Below, in pieces: positions 17,453 to 25,016 of a stretch of DNA of 64,000 nt. Location of the stretch: positions 62,001 through 126,000 of the forward strand of contig NZ_JAPWAG010000005.1 in assembly GCF_041432775.1 (NCBI RefSeq). The letters are read 5' to 3'. The notes below the pieces were generated by a model. The model had not been told where the DNA came from, searched no databases, and worked only from the letters and a program-made list of their open reading frames with translations. A program made the translations under genes and the position numbers. Origin of the DNA: Pauljensenia sp902373545 (GTDB taxonomy: Bacteria; Actinomycetota; Actinomycetes; Actinomycetales; Actinomycetaceae). The first letter of the stretch is position 1; each line of letters opens with the position of its first letter.

Positions 17453-18849
17453 TGAGCGTGGAACATCGTGAAACGATCGACGAGTCCGCCCGCTGGGGCG
17501 CCCTGGCGCGCCCGACCCCGCAGTGGTTCGAGGACGCCCCCCTGGGCATCTTCGTCCACTGGGGTCCCTACTCGGTGCCCGCGTGGGCCGAGGACCACGG
17601 GGAGCTGGGTGTCGAGGAGGACTGGGAGGCCTGGTTCACCCACAATTCCTACGCTGAGTGGTACTTCAACACGATTCGTATTCCGGGTTCCCCGGCCGCG
17701 CAGCGCCACAAGGACCTGTACGGGTCGGCTTCGTACGACGCGTTCCTGGACGCGTGGGACCCCGACGCGTGGGATCCGGCCGAGTGGATGCGCCTGTTCC
17801 ACCGGGCGGGCGCCGGATACGCGGTGCTGACGACGAAGCACCACGACGGCGTGACGCTGTGGGACGCTCCCGAGACGGGCACGCGCAACACCGTGCGCCG
17901 AGGTCCGTGCACCGATCTCGTGGCCGGCTTCGCGGATGCCGCGCGCAACGAGGGCCTGCGGGTTGGCCTGTACTACTCGGGCGGCCTGGACTGGCACTAC
18001 CGTCCCCACCGCCCGATCCTGTCCGAGGATGACTGCAAGGATCTGTGCCGCCCCAAGGATGCGGACTACGCGCGCTACTGCTTCGTGCACGTGCGCGACC
18101 TGATCGACCGCTACGCCCCCGACGTCGTGTGGAACGACATCGATTGGCCAGACGAGGGGAAGAACTTCGGCCCCTACGGCCTGGGCACGCTCTTCGAGTA
18201 CTTCTACGCGGCTCGCCCCGAGGGGGTCACGAACGACCGCTACGGCGGCGTTCACGCGGACTACCTGACCAGCGAATACCAGCACATGGGTGACTCGGAG
18301 ACGAGCGGCAAGCCGTGGGAGAACTGCCGCGGTGTTGGCCTGTCGTTTGGCTACAACCGCGCAGAAGGTGAGCACCAGTACCTGAGTGGTGCTGGAGCGG
18401 TTCGCCACCTGGTGGACGTCGTCTCGCGTGGGGGCCGCCTCCTGCTCAACGTGGGCCCGAAGGCCGATGGCACGATCCCGCGCGAGCAGCGCGAGTGCCT
18501 GGAGGGCCTGGGGGCCTGGAACGACCTGTACGGATCGGAGCTGCGCGGCGTGCGGCCGCTGTCGGCCGCCGAAGTCGGCGCGCTCAGTGCTCACATGCGC
18601 GATGGCCAGGACGAGGCCTGGGTGCGTCTTCTGCCTCACGGCGACCATCTGGCCGTGGTGGCGGATGCCTCCGTGTCAGCAGTGTCGGGTCTGCCGCAGG
18701 GCTTCGACTACTCGCGCGCTACGTGCGCGACGCGGGGAGCCCTATGTTCCTGGGACGGTCAGCGGCTGGTCGTTGAAGCCGGTGACAATCCTCCGCGCGA
18801 TGCTCGCGGGGATGCGCTTCCGCTTGTCGTCACCGCTCCTCGGGCGTGA
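17452..18849 (+). CDS. GH29 alpha-L-fucosidase
   Basis: The product of about 465 residues matches family GH29 alpha-L-fucosidases, which remove terminal fucose with retention. Diagnostic segments are GIFVHWGPYSVPAW near the N terminus, AVLTTKHHDGVTLWD, and VVWNDIDWPDEGKN, whose Asp in the WND position is the likely nucleophile. A beta-sandwich-like C-terminal part follows. No signal peptide is present, so the enzyme is probably cytoplasmic and acts on an imported oligosaccharide, which fits its place as last gene of the ABC operon. ATG at 17452 and GTG at 17449 are both possible starts. Host mucin or milk-type glycans are plausible substrates by inference. Confidence 0.92.
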   Translation: MSVEHRETIDESARWGALARPTPQWFEDAPLGIFVHWGPYSVPAWAEDHGELGVEEDWEAWFTHNSYAEWYFNTIRIPGSPAAQRHKDLYGSASYDAFLDAWDPDAWDPAEWMRLFHRAGAGYAVLTTKHHDGVTLWDAPETGTRNTVRRGPCTDLVAGFADAARNEGLRVGLYYSGGLDWHYRPHRPILSEDDCKDLCRPKDADYARYCFVHVRDLIDRYAPDVVWNDIDWPDEGKNFGPYGLGTLFEYFYAARPEGVTNDRYGGVHADYLTSEYQHMGDSETSGKPWENCRGVGLSFGYNRAEGEHQYLSGAGAVRHLVDVVSRGGRLLLNVGPKADGTIPREQRECLEGLGAWNDLYGSELRGVRPLSAAEVGALSAHMRDGQDEAWVRLLPHGDHLAVVADASVSAVSGLPQGFDYSRATCATRGALCSWDGQRLVVEAGDNPPRDARGDALPLVVTAPRA

Positions 18850-18855
18850 GACGAG

Positions 18856-18894
18856 GTTGTCGGTGCGGGCATTGCCCGCGCCGACAACTTTTTT
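18856..18894 (+). terminator. Intrinsic terminator of the fucosidase operon
   Basis: GTTGTCGG..GCGGGC pairs with GCCCGC..CCGACAAC around a 3-nt loop, followed by TTTTTT. It is a strong rho-independent terminator 6 nt after the stop. Confidence 0.92.
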
Positions 18895-19065
18895 ATACGA
18901 GCAGCGGTACAGTCGCCACGATCGTCGTCGCGATGGCGGGTGGGATAGGTGAGAACTCCCGTGCGAGGCGAGTAATATCGCAGAGAAAACGCGCTAACGA
19001 GACGGAAGTGACAGAGGCTCACTGTACGATAGTGACATCGATATGTGAGTGGGAGGAGGAACGTC

Positions 19066-20199
19066 ATGAGCGCGCGAGTCGCCGTCAGCCAGCCAGTGCT
19101 TTCGTGGGCCCTCCAGCGCTCTGAGCGTACCTTCGAGGAAGCGCTGATGAAGTTCCCAAAACTTGGGGACTGGATGGACGGAAGCAGTCAGCCGACTCTT
19201 CATGATCTCGAAAAATTTGCGGCTTATACCCACACGTCTCTCGGTGCGCTCGTCATGCCTGAACCGCCCGATGAGACACTGCCTATCGCCGACATGCGTA
19301 CCCATGAGAGTGCTGCTATCGAGCGGCCCTCTGGGAATCTTCTCGATACTATCAACCGTTATCAGCAATTCCAGGACTGGTACCACGATTACGCCCGTGA
19401 ACAGGGAGCGGAAAAACTTCCGTTCCTAGGGTCAGCAAGCGTTCAGGATGCCCCGCGGGCAGTTGCTCGCCGTGTGCGTTCTCTCCTGCACCTTGATCAT
19501 GTGTCGGCGACCGGAACCCAGCAATGGCGCCACGATATCGTCGCAGCGCTTGAAGATGCAGGTGTGCTTGTCATGAGGAGCGGTGTCGTCGGTGCGAGCA
19601 ACACGAGGAAGCTCTCTACGCGGGAGTTCCGAGGATTTAGCCTCTACGACGACATTGCTCCCTTGATCTTCGTCAACGTCGCTGACGAACCGTATAGCGC
19701 ACAGAACTTCACCCTCCTGCACGAGTTTGCTCACCTGCTTCTGGGCCACAGTGCGTTGTCTGGGGGCGACCGGTTGCTTGGTGGAACCGGTGAAGAGTCA
19801 TGGTGTAATCGTGTCGCTGCATGTGTGTTGCTGCCTGACGAGACGCTGACGGCTTTCGACGAAGCGATAACTGTGCTGGATTACCGTGCGGTTGCGCGTC
19901 GCTTTGGCGTGTCCGCCGAGGTTGCACTCCACAGACTGCACGGAGTTCAGCGGATTGGTGACGAGCATTACCACGAGCTTCTCGAGGCGGTGCGCGCTGA
20001 CTACGGTGACGAAAAGCGTCGCAATGGCGGCGGTAACTATTACAACACCCTCACCGCGCGTCTTGGGCGTTCATTTGCGACCGCGATTGTTACATCCACC
20101 CTGGAGGGGCGTACAGGATTCACGGAAAGTTTCCGTATGATCGGCACGCACAAGAGGGAAGTGTTCGACGAACTGGCGAGACATCTCCAGGTGGTGTGA
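19066..20199 (+). CDS. ImmA/IrrE-family metallopeptidase (antitoxin-like)
   Basis: The 377-residue product has a central zinc-protease motif HEFAHLLLGH near residue 225 with EESWCNRVAACVLLP following, as in ImmA/IrrE proteins. The first 90 residues include a Trp-rich helical part (VLSWALQRSERTFEEAL, FPKLGDWMDG) in the place where relatives carry an XRE-type DNA-binding domain. A GGGAGGAGG ribosome site precedes the ATG at 19066. It is followed after 3 nt by a PIN-fold DUF4411 gene. This pairing of ImmA/IrrE with DUF4411 is a known toxin-antitoxin-like arrangement. ImmA-type proteases often cleave repressors to release a response, so the protein may be the sensor. Confidence 0.85.
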   Translation: MSARVAVSQPVLSWALQRSERTFEEALMKFPKLGDWMDGSSQPTLHDLEKFAAYTHTSLGALVMPEPPDETLPIADMRTHESAAIERPSGNLLDTINRYQQFQDWYHDYAREQGAEKLPFLGSASVQDAPRAVARRVRSLLHLDHVSATGTQQWRHDIVAALEDAGVLVMRSGVVGASNTRKLSTREFRGFSLYDDIAPLIFVNVADEPYSAQNFTLLHEFAHLLLGHSALSGGDRLLGGTGEESWCNRVAACVLLPDETLTAFDEAITVLDYRAVARRFGVSAEVALHRLHGVQRIGDEHYHELLEAVRADYGDEKRRNGGGNYYNTLTARLGRSFATAIVTSTLEGRTGFTESFRMIGTHKREVFDELARHLQVV

Positions 20200-20202
20200 G
20201 AG

Positions 20203-20685
20203 ATGTACGTCCTGGACACGAACGTCTTCATCGATGCGGCAAATGCGTACTATGCGTTCGATCTGGCCCCCGGATATTGGGACTTTCTCGTCCGGCTATT
20301 CGTCTCTCAACACGCCGTGAGTATCAAGTCGGTGTACGACGAACTGGGTGACGCGGGCGACGGTGATCCTCTCAAGGACTGGGCGAAGCAGCATAAGCAA
20401 CACTTTATCGCTCCCGACTTGCGTGTGGTGGCCTGCTACCAGCAGGTCATGGCGTGGGCAAAAGACAACTATGAGCCGTCGGCAGTCAGCGAGTTTCAAC
20501 GCGTTGCGGACTCCTGGATCGTTGCGCACGCACTGGCAAACGGGTGGGTGGTCGTCACGCATGAAAAGTCGGCACCTAGGTCGAAGAGACGGATCAAGAT
20601 TCCGGATGCATGTGCCGCGCTTGGGGTGGAGTGTCTCAATCCCTTCATGATGCTTCGCCAGCGAGGAATGAGCCTCGCCCTCTAG
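20203..20685 (+). CDS. PIN-fold DUF4411 protein (putative toxin nuclease)
   Basis: This 160-residue protein starts MYVLDTNVFIDAAN, the first acidic strand of a PIN nuclease. A middle acidic region (SVYDELGD) and RVADSWIVAHAL, where PIN domains carry another catalytic Asp, follow. The end, VVTHEKSAPRSKRRIKIPD, is typical of DUF4411. PIN toxins cleave RNA. The start lies 3 nt after the stop of the ImmA/IrrE gene, so the two are coupled. I infer a toxin-antitoxin or stress-response pair. Confidence 0.82.
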   Translation: MYVLDTNVFIDAANAYYAFDLAPGYWDFLVRLFVSQHAVSIKSVYDELGDAGDGDPLKDWAKQHKQHFIAPDLRVVACYQQVMAWAKDNYEPSAVSEFQRVADSWIVAHALANGWVVVTHEKSAPRSKRRIKIPDACAALGVECLNPFMMLRQRGMSLAL

Positions 20686-20791
20686 TTGCGTCAACACGCA
20701 GGAGTGTCCACCACTCCCGGCGTGGGGGTGACCTCCCTATGCGAGCATCGTCACGATGGTATCCAGAACTCATCGAGGTCGATGAAAGCCC

Positions 20792-21274
20792 TCAGGACTG
20801 GCTGTCTCGCTCGTCGCCGGGGAGGGCGAGGCCGTTGTCGGCGGCGTAGGTACGTGCAGTGTCGATGAGCTGGGGGTCCTGCTGGAAGCAGACCACCGGT
20901 GTCGACCAGCGCCTCTCCCCGGAGGACGGGAGCACGTCGATGAGAGTGAAGGTACCGACGTTGTCGAGGGTCGTACTCTCCCCGACCGTGAGGGTCTGAT
21001 ACATGCCCTCCGGCACGCTGACTCCATCGGACCAGCTCACGGTGAGCGTGGCGTGTGGCGCGTCGCCGGCAGCATCGGCCTTGATGCCCGTGAGCCGCAG
21101 GGGGCTGAACCCTTCGATGAGCTGATACCTGACCGCTGATTCAAGAACGTAGGTCGTGCCATCGCACGCAGGCAGGTCGCGTTCCTCGTTGGGCGACGAA
21201 CACGCTCCAACGAGCGACGCGGCGAGTCCGATGGCGCAGGCGATCCGAAGGCCACGACTGATACGTGCGGACAT
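20792..21274 (-). CDS. Predicted lipoprotein, copy 2 (orphan)
   Basis: The 160-residue paralogue of 13121-13606 has a signal with the lipobox-like LVGAC, then ACDGTTYVLES, VGESTTLDNVGTFTLI and VVCFQQDPQLIDTAR. The two Cys (in ACDGT and VVCF) match copy 1. GGGGG lies 8 nt before the ATG at 21274. In the other two loci the stop overlaps the start of a 98-residue ESX-like gene; here the overlap ATG is lost (CTGA instead of ATGA) and no small gene follows, so this copy has lost its partner. It ends 107 nt from the convergent DUF4411 gene. Confidence 0.75.
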   Translation of the reverse strand: MSARISRGLRIACAIGLAASLVGACSSPNEERDLPACDGTTYVLESAVRYQLIEGFSPLRLTGIKADAAGDAPHATLTVSWSDGVSVPEGMYQTLTVGESTTLDNVGTFTLIDVLPSSGERRWSTPVVCFQQDPQLIDTARTYAADNGLALPGDERDSQS

Positions 21275-21337
21275 GACATGACCCCCTGAGTGATGTCGAC
21301 GGTTGGGGCGCTCGGGCGAGCGCAGCGGTGAAGCCGG

Positions 21338-22264
21338 TTACAGGTACTTCTTGAAGGTTGTCTTGATCGCGAGCATGGTGTCGATCATCCAGTCAAAGTG
21401 CTCACTCCACCGGTCCCTGTCGTCGAATGATACGTTCTTATGGACGATGATGCGGCTCGCTTTGCGGTTCGGGAGCTCCCGCCAATCAAAGCTCAGGCCA
21501 GCCTCGGCTTCAATCGTCTCCCTCATGGCGTAGAGCGAGCGGAACAGATCCTTATCCTGATCGATGTACAGCTCGACACTCACCTCGCTTCGCTTGTGGA
21601 CCTGTGACGCTTCGATATGGCACTGAGACGAGCCGATGGCGAAACTCATCCAATAGTCCTTCGAGGGCTTGCGACGGCGGAAGTTGTGCGAAAAGCGTGT
21701 GTCCTGAACGGCATAGTCCTGGAATGCAGCCCAGTAGTCGTAGCGTAGCTGCTGGCCCGCATCCGGTGACGTCGCCTTCTTGACTTCCTTGGTCCAATCG
21801 TTGGGTCGTTCGACAACCTCGAATTTCACGGCCGGATCGGAGGAACCGATGCGAAACAGCTTGATTTCGCACAGGAAGAAACCGATGTGCTCGTCGGTGT
21901 GGTTGTTGAGCCATTCGACCGCGGCTCGATGCTCCTCGCGCGCGCGTTTAACGAGCCAGACGATCACATCCGCTGACTTCCCGGACGCGTAGGTGATCAG
22001 CTTTCCGAGGTGGTCGTGATCGGTGTCTTCCAGCTGGTTCTCGATGATAATTGTTCTGTCCGTGCCGGTCTCCGACGCGAAAATATCGACGTTGAAATCG
22101 CCGACGCAGGACTCTATCTCGTCGACCGTCATGTCAATCTCGATGGCGTCAGAGAGGAGGGCCATGTTCTCGTCCTGCGCGAGCCACGGGGTGAAATCGA
22201 GTGCCTCATGGGGCCATACCGTTCGCAAGTCGCGTATCTCTTCGAGCCTGCTCAGAGCGACCAT
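21338..22264 (-). CDS. DUF4268 protein with PD-(D/E)XK-like N-terminal domain
   Basis: The 308-residue product has an N-terminal region with VDIFASETGTDRTIIIENQLE near residue 58, fitting the D...E-x-Q/K core of a restriction-endonuclease fold. A DUF4268-like C-terminal half follows, with YDYWAAFQDY and aromatic-rich segments. Such proteins are often found in mobile and defence regions and are presumed nucleases of unknown target. AAGGA precedes the ATG at 22264. It lies between lipoprotein copy 2 and the calpain cassette, all on the same strand, which marks 19-24.5 kb as a defence/toxin island. Confidence 0.75.
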   Translation of the reverse strand: MVALSRLEEIRDLRTVWPHEALDFTPWLAQDENMALLSDAIEIDMTVDEIESCVGDFNVDIFASETGTDRTIIIENQLEDTDHDHLGKLITYASGKSADVIVWLVKRAREEHRAAVEWLNNHTDEHIGFFLCEIKLFRIGSSDPAVKFEVVERPNDWTKEVKKATSPDAGQQLRYDYWAAFQDYAVQDTRFSHNFRRRKPSKDYWMSFAIGSSQCHIEASQVHKRSEVSVELYIDQDKDLFRSLYAMRETIEAEAGLSFDWRELPNRKASRIIVHKNVSFDDRDRWSEHFDWMIDTMLAIKTTFKKYL

Positions 22265-22359
22265 CGTGTGATTCCTTGTCGTGTTATACCTGCGAACCCG
22301 TTGCGCGGCCGCTGTGGTTGTTCATGGGAAGGACGCGGCGTATCGGCGCCCCGGAGAGA

Positions 22360-22656
22360 TCAGAGGGAGGTGAGGCGGTCATCCTTGATGACCTCTGCCC
22401 AGGTTGCATCTGCTTGCTCGGACTCGCGGGAGGTCGCCTCAATGGCCTCGGACATGCGGGTGCACCACTCCTGCATGATCTCGCGACGGTCATTGCAATC
22501 CTGCCCCAGCTCCTTGTACGCGCCACGCACGACGGAAAAGCCCCACGCGGCTCCTTTCGGCGGCACGACGACCCTTTCCAAGTCGGAACGCAGCTCCTCA
22601 TGCCTGGCGATCAACGCCCTCATTTCGTCCGTGTCGCACGCGAAACCCTTGCTCAT
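22360..22656 (-). CDS. 98-residue ESX-like helical protein, copy 2
   Basis: This is a paralogue of the protein at 12828-13124, of identical length (98 residues). It shares FACD, a charged helix (EMRALIARHEELRSDLERV), AAWGFSVVRGAYKEL, EWCTRMSEAIE, and the end WAEVIKDDRLTSL. The ATG at 22656 overlaps the stop of the upstream lipoprotein-like gene as ATGA, the same arrangement as in copy 1. It is the third gene of the calpain-toxin cassette. The fold suggests an ESX/EspC-like partner of a type VII-secreted protein. This is inference from shape, and no secretion genes are in the window. Confidence 0.72.
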   Translation of the reverse strand: MSKGFACDTDEMRALIARHEELRSDLERVVVPPKGAAWGFSVVRGAYKELGQDCNDRREIMQEWCTRMSEAIEATSRESEQADATWAEVIKDDRLTSL

Positions 22657-23042
22657 GAGTGACTCCCATCGTCGATCGTGTCGGGGAAGAACAGGCCGTT
22701 GGCTCCAGCGTATCGGCGCGCCGTCTCGATGAGGCGCGGATCGGGTTCGAAGAGAATGACCGGCCGTGGGAACATGTCGCCGTCGAGGGGTGCTTCCATG
22801 TCGACCAGGGTAAAGCTCCCGACGTTGCTGAGCGACGCGGACTCCCCCTGGGCCAGTTCCGCGCGCATCCCGGGAGGGGGAGTGCCCACGCCGGGCTTCC
22901 ATGTGACCGCGAGCGTGACGCGGGGAATCCCGTCTGTGATCTCCGAGCGAAGAATGCTCATGGCCGGCTCGCCGAATCCGTCGATCAGGCCGCAACGAAC
23001 GGCGTGACCGGGGATGATCCACCGGCGGTCCTGGTGAGTCAT
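22653..23042 (-). CDS. Lipoprotein-family paralogue lacking signal peptide and cysteine pair (putative immunity protein)
   Basis: The 129-residue product aligns with the lipoproteins at 13121 and 20792: CGLIDGF matches the LIDSF/LIEGF region, then QGESASLSNVGSFTLV, VILFEPDPRLIETARRYAG. It begins directly in the mature domain (MTHQDRRW), with no signal or lipobox. The two Cys conserved in the lipoproteins are absent (RRW and VILF in their places), while one new Cys appears (VRCGL). Both losses fit a cytoplasmic form. It lies 84 nt downstream of the calpain-like toxin gene and overlaps the small ESX-like gene. The usual position of an immunity gene and the cytoplasmic form suggest it neutralises the protease. 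Confidence 0.7.
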   Translation of the reverse strand: MTHQDRRWIIPGHAVRCGLIDGFGEPAMSILRSEITDGIPRVTLAVTWKPGVGTPPPGMRAELAQGESASLSNVGSFTLVDMEAPLDGDMFPRPVILFEPDPRLIETARRYAGANGLFFPDTIDDGSHS

Positions 23043-23126
23043 GTTCTGCCTATCGTGTCGGGGTGGAAGTGCTGGGGGAGCGGCGACACTCTCAGGCGAG
23101 AAGTGCGCCCTGCGCGCGGTGCCGCG

Positions 23127-24494
23127 TTATTTGACGGCACCGAGGGTGACGTTTCCGTAGTACTCTCCGAAATCCTCCCAGGAGATGGTGAATTCCCCGT
23201 TGGGGGTCGCGCTTCCCGTCTCCGAGACCGTGTTGGTACCGTGCGGATTGACGAGCGTGAGGCCCGACGAATCGGCGTGTGTGACCACGTAGGAGTGTCC
23301 TCGGTAGATGTCGATGCGCGTCTCCTGCCCGTTGGGCAGTGTCACATCCACGGGGGCGGTTCGGTTCTCGAACGCGTCGCTGCACTCCGTGTTGGCGATG
23401 GTGGGCTGCCCGCTGTTGGCGGCCTCGATGATCGTCTGTTGTTCGCTGGCGTCGTAGCCGCTTCCAAAGCCGAAGAAGCCGTCCCCGTGAACCGTGGATG
23501 TTCCCTGACCGGTGACGCGAGGGAGAGCCTGGCGGGGGTAACCGGCCGCTATCCCGCTTTCAAAGAAGGTTGACCTGTTGACTCCGCCCGGGTGGAGCTG
23601 GGAAAACGCCTTTTCGTACAGGGAGATGACGCCCGCAGACCCGCTGGAACGCGCTCCGTTGGCGTACGTGTCTCGCACCAGGACTTCCGTGGAGGAACCG
23701 GAGGAGAAGAAGCCGGGCTTGTCGTAGACCGTGACGATGTAGCCGTCGATCGTTCCGTCTTGGTTGTAGTGCGGCCGAATGCCGTCGGCGAGGAGGGCCT
23801 GTCCCTCGGGGGAGTTCATGACGGCCATCAGCGATGCCAGGTAGTAGCAGTCACCGATGCTTCCCTGAGCGATTGCGCGCAGGTCGAAGCCGCCCTCTCG
23901 CATGGCCTTGATTTCGGCGTTGATCCTGTCAATGTCGCGCTCGCTGAGACGCTCCGTGCGGGAGGGGTCGAAGAAGCCACCCGCGAACTTTGACTTCTTC
24001 GCGACGGGTTCGATCGACAGAGCCTGTTGCAGGCTGAGGGCGAGGTCCTCGGCCTCTTGCTTGAGCCTGTTGTAGCGCTCCCTGTACTCGCCCTGGAGGG
24101 TGCGCGCTTCGGTGAGGAGGGAAAAGTACGCGTTAATGCGCTGCACGGCGGGAGTGTGCTCGAACGCATCGTCGAGCTTTTGCGCGGCGGGACGCAGGGT
24201 GTTCTCCACGTAGTTATGCATGGCGCGTACGTTCCACGAGTAGGATTCGACGTCGTTGGCCGCGCAGGTCATGCCTTCGTTGAAATGGATCATGCGGCTG
24301 CGCGCTCGCTGCTGGGATTCCAGGTAGTCGAGGTGCGCGTGGCCCTTCCATGTCGAGATGGACGACGGGATACGTGACACTGCCTGCTCGATGGTGTCTG
24401 CTTCCGTGGCGCTTGCGTGCAGGGCCTGCGCGACCGATGCGATGGAATCTGCGTTACCGGGGGCCCCAGGGATCATGGATGAAAACCAAGTCAT
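23127..24494 (-). CDS. Putative type VII-secreted calpain-family (C2) cysteine protease toxin
   Basis: The 455-residue product has two parts. Residues 1-115 look like a T7SS signal domain: helical, with ADSIASVAQALHASATEAD, a W-x-G turn (STWKGHAHLDYLES) and a long second helix. A coiled linker follows to about residue 200. The C-terminal part is a calpain-like protease: AQGSIGDCYYLASL (catalytic Cys), RGHSYVV (His) and LVNPHG (Asn). The ATG at 24494 has AGAAAGGA 6 nt upstream, which is better than the start 23 codons earlier. Downstream come a lipoprotein-family protein and an ESX-like protein. I infer an antibacterial or anti-host effector with immunity and a secretion partner; its target is unknown. 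Confidence 0.8.
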   Translation of the reverse strand: MTWFSSMIPGAPGNADSIASVAQALHASATEADTIEQAVSRIPSSISTWKGHAHLDYLESQQRARSRMIHFNEGMTCAANDVESYSWNVRAMHNYVENTLRPAAQKLDDAFEHTPAVQRINAYFSLLTEARTLQGEYRERYNRLKQEAEDLALSLQQALSIEPVAKKSKFAGGFFDPSRTERLSERDIDRINAEIKAMREGGFDLRAIAQGSIGDCYYLASLMAVMNSPEGQALLADGIRPHYNQDGTIDGYIVTVYDKPGFFSSGSSTEVLVRDTYANGARSSGSAGVISLYEKAFSQLHPGGVNRSTFFESGIAAGYPRQALPRVTGQGTSTVHGDGFFGFGSGYDASEQQTIIEAANSGQPTIANTECSDAFENRTAPVDVTLPNGQETRIDIYRGHSYVVTHADSSGLTLVNPHGTNTVSETGSATPNGEFTISWEDFGEYYGNVTLGAVK

Positions 24495-24635
24495 GGCGCG
24501 TCCTTTCTCGCCAACCGTGGTGTCCTCGCGACCGACAATAGCCGCAGCAGTGATGCGCGTCAATCACTTTGTGGTGCGAGATGCGTGCGGGAGGCGCGTC
24601 CGTGCCGCGACGCGTCCCTCACCGACGCGAGGGGT

Positions 24636-24956
24636 TCACCAACGGCGCTGCGCAAGCGTCACGAGAACGAGGGCCAGCAGGATCGCTCCGATGGCGCGGC
24701 GCATCTGCGCCTGTGTGCTCATCGCAAGTAGGAGAGCGCCCAACCCGACGCCCGTCAGCACCGACGGGATGAGTCGTCGCAGGGCCGCCGTGTTTGCGTC
24801 TCGGCGGTATGCCCACAGCGCGATGGCGTCGCCAATGAGGAGGAGGGCCAGCATGACGCCGGTCGATTCCTTCGCGGGCAGGCCGCGCACCCCGGGAACG
24901 AGCGAGTAGGCCCTGCGCCCCGGGCAGCTTCGATAGAAGAAAGGGTGCGGAGGCAA
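24636..24956 (-). pseudogene. Remnant of a TauE/SafE-type (TSUP) membrane permease
   Basis: About 85 residues are recognisable as the N-terminal half of a TSUP-family exporter: GVMLALLLIGDAIALWAYRR, then LIPSVLTGVGLGALLLAM and a last helix, ending at a stop. The first helix with its Gly-rich entry and the whole second half are missing, and the upstream residues (PGRRAYSLVPGVRG) look out of frame. There is no ribosome site. I call it a decayed fragment wedged between the toxin cassette and the inositol genes. Confidence 0.6.
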
Positions 24957-24978
24957 CGTCGTTGTTGCCTCCGCACCC
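24936..24978 (-). terminator. Intrinsic terminator of iolE
   Basis: A 15-bp perfect stem (GGGTGCGGAGGCAAC at 24943-24957 and its complement at 24964-24978) with a 6-nt loop is followed, reading leftward, by TTTCTTC. Confidence 0.88.
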
Positions 24979-25016
24979 CCATGGCACGCGCGCTGGTGAG
25001 GTTCGCGCGCACTAGC

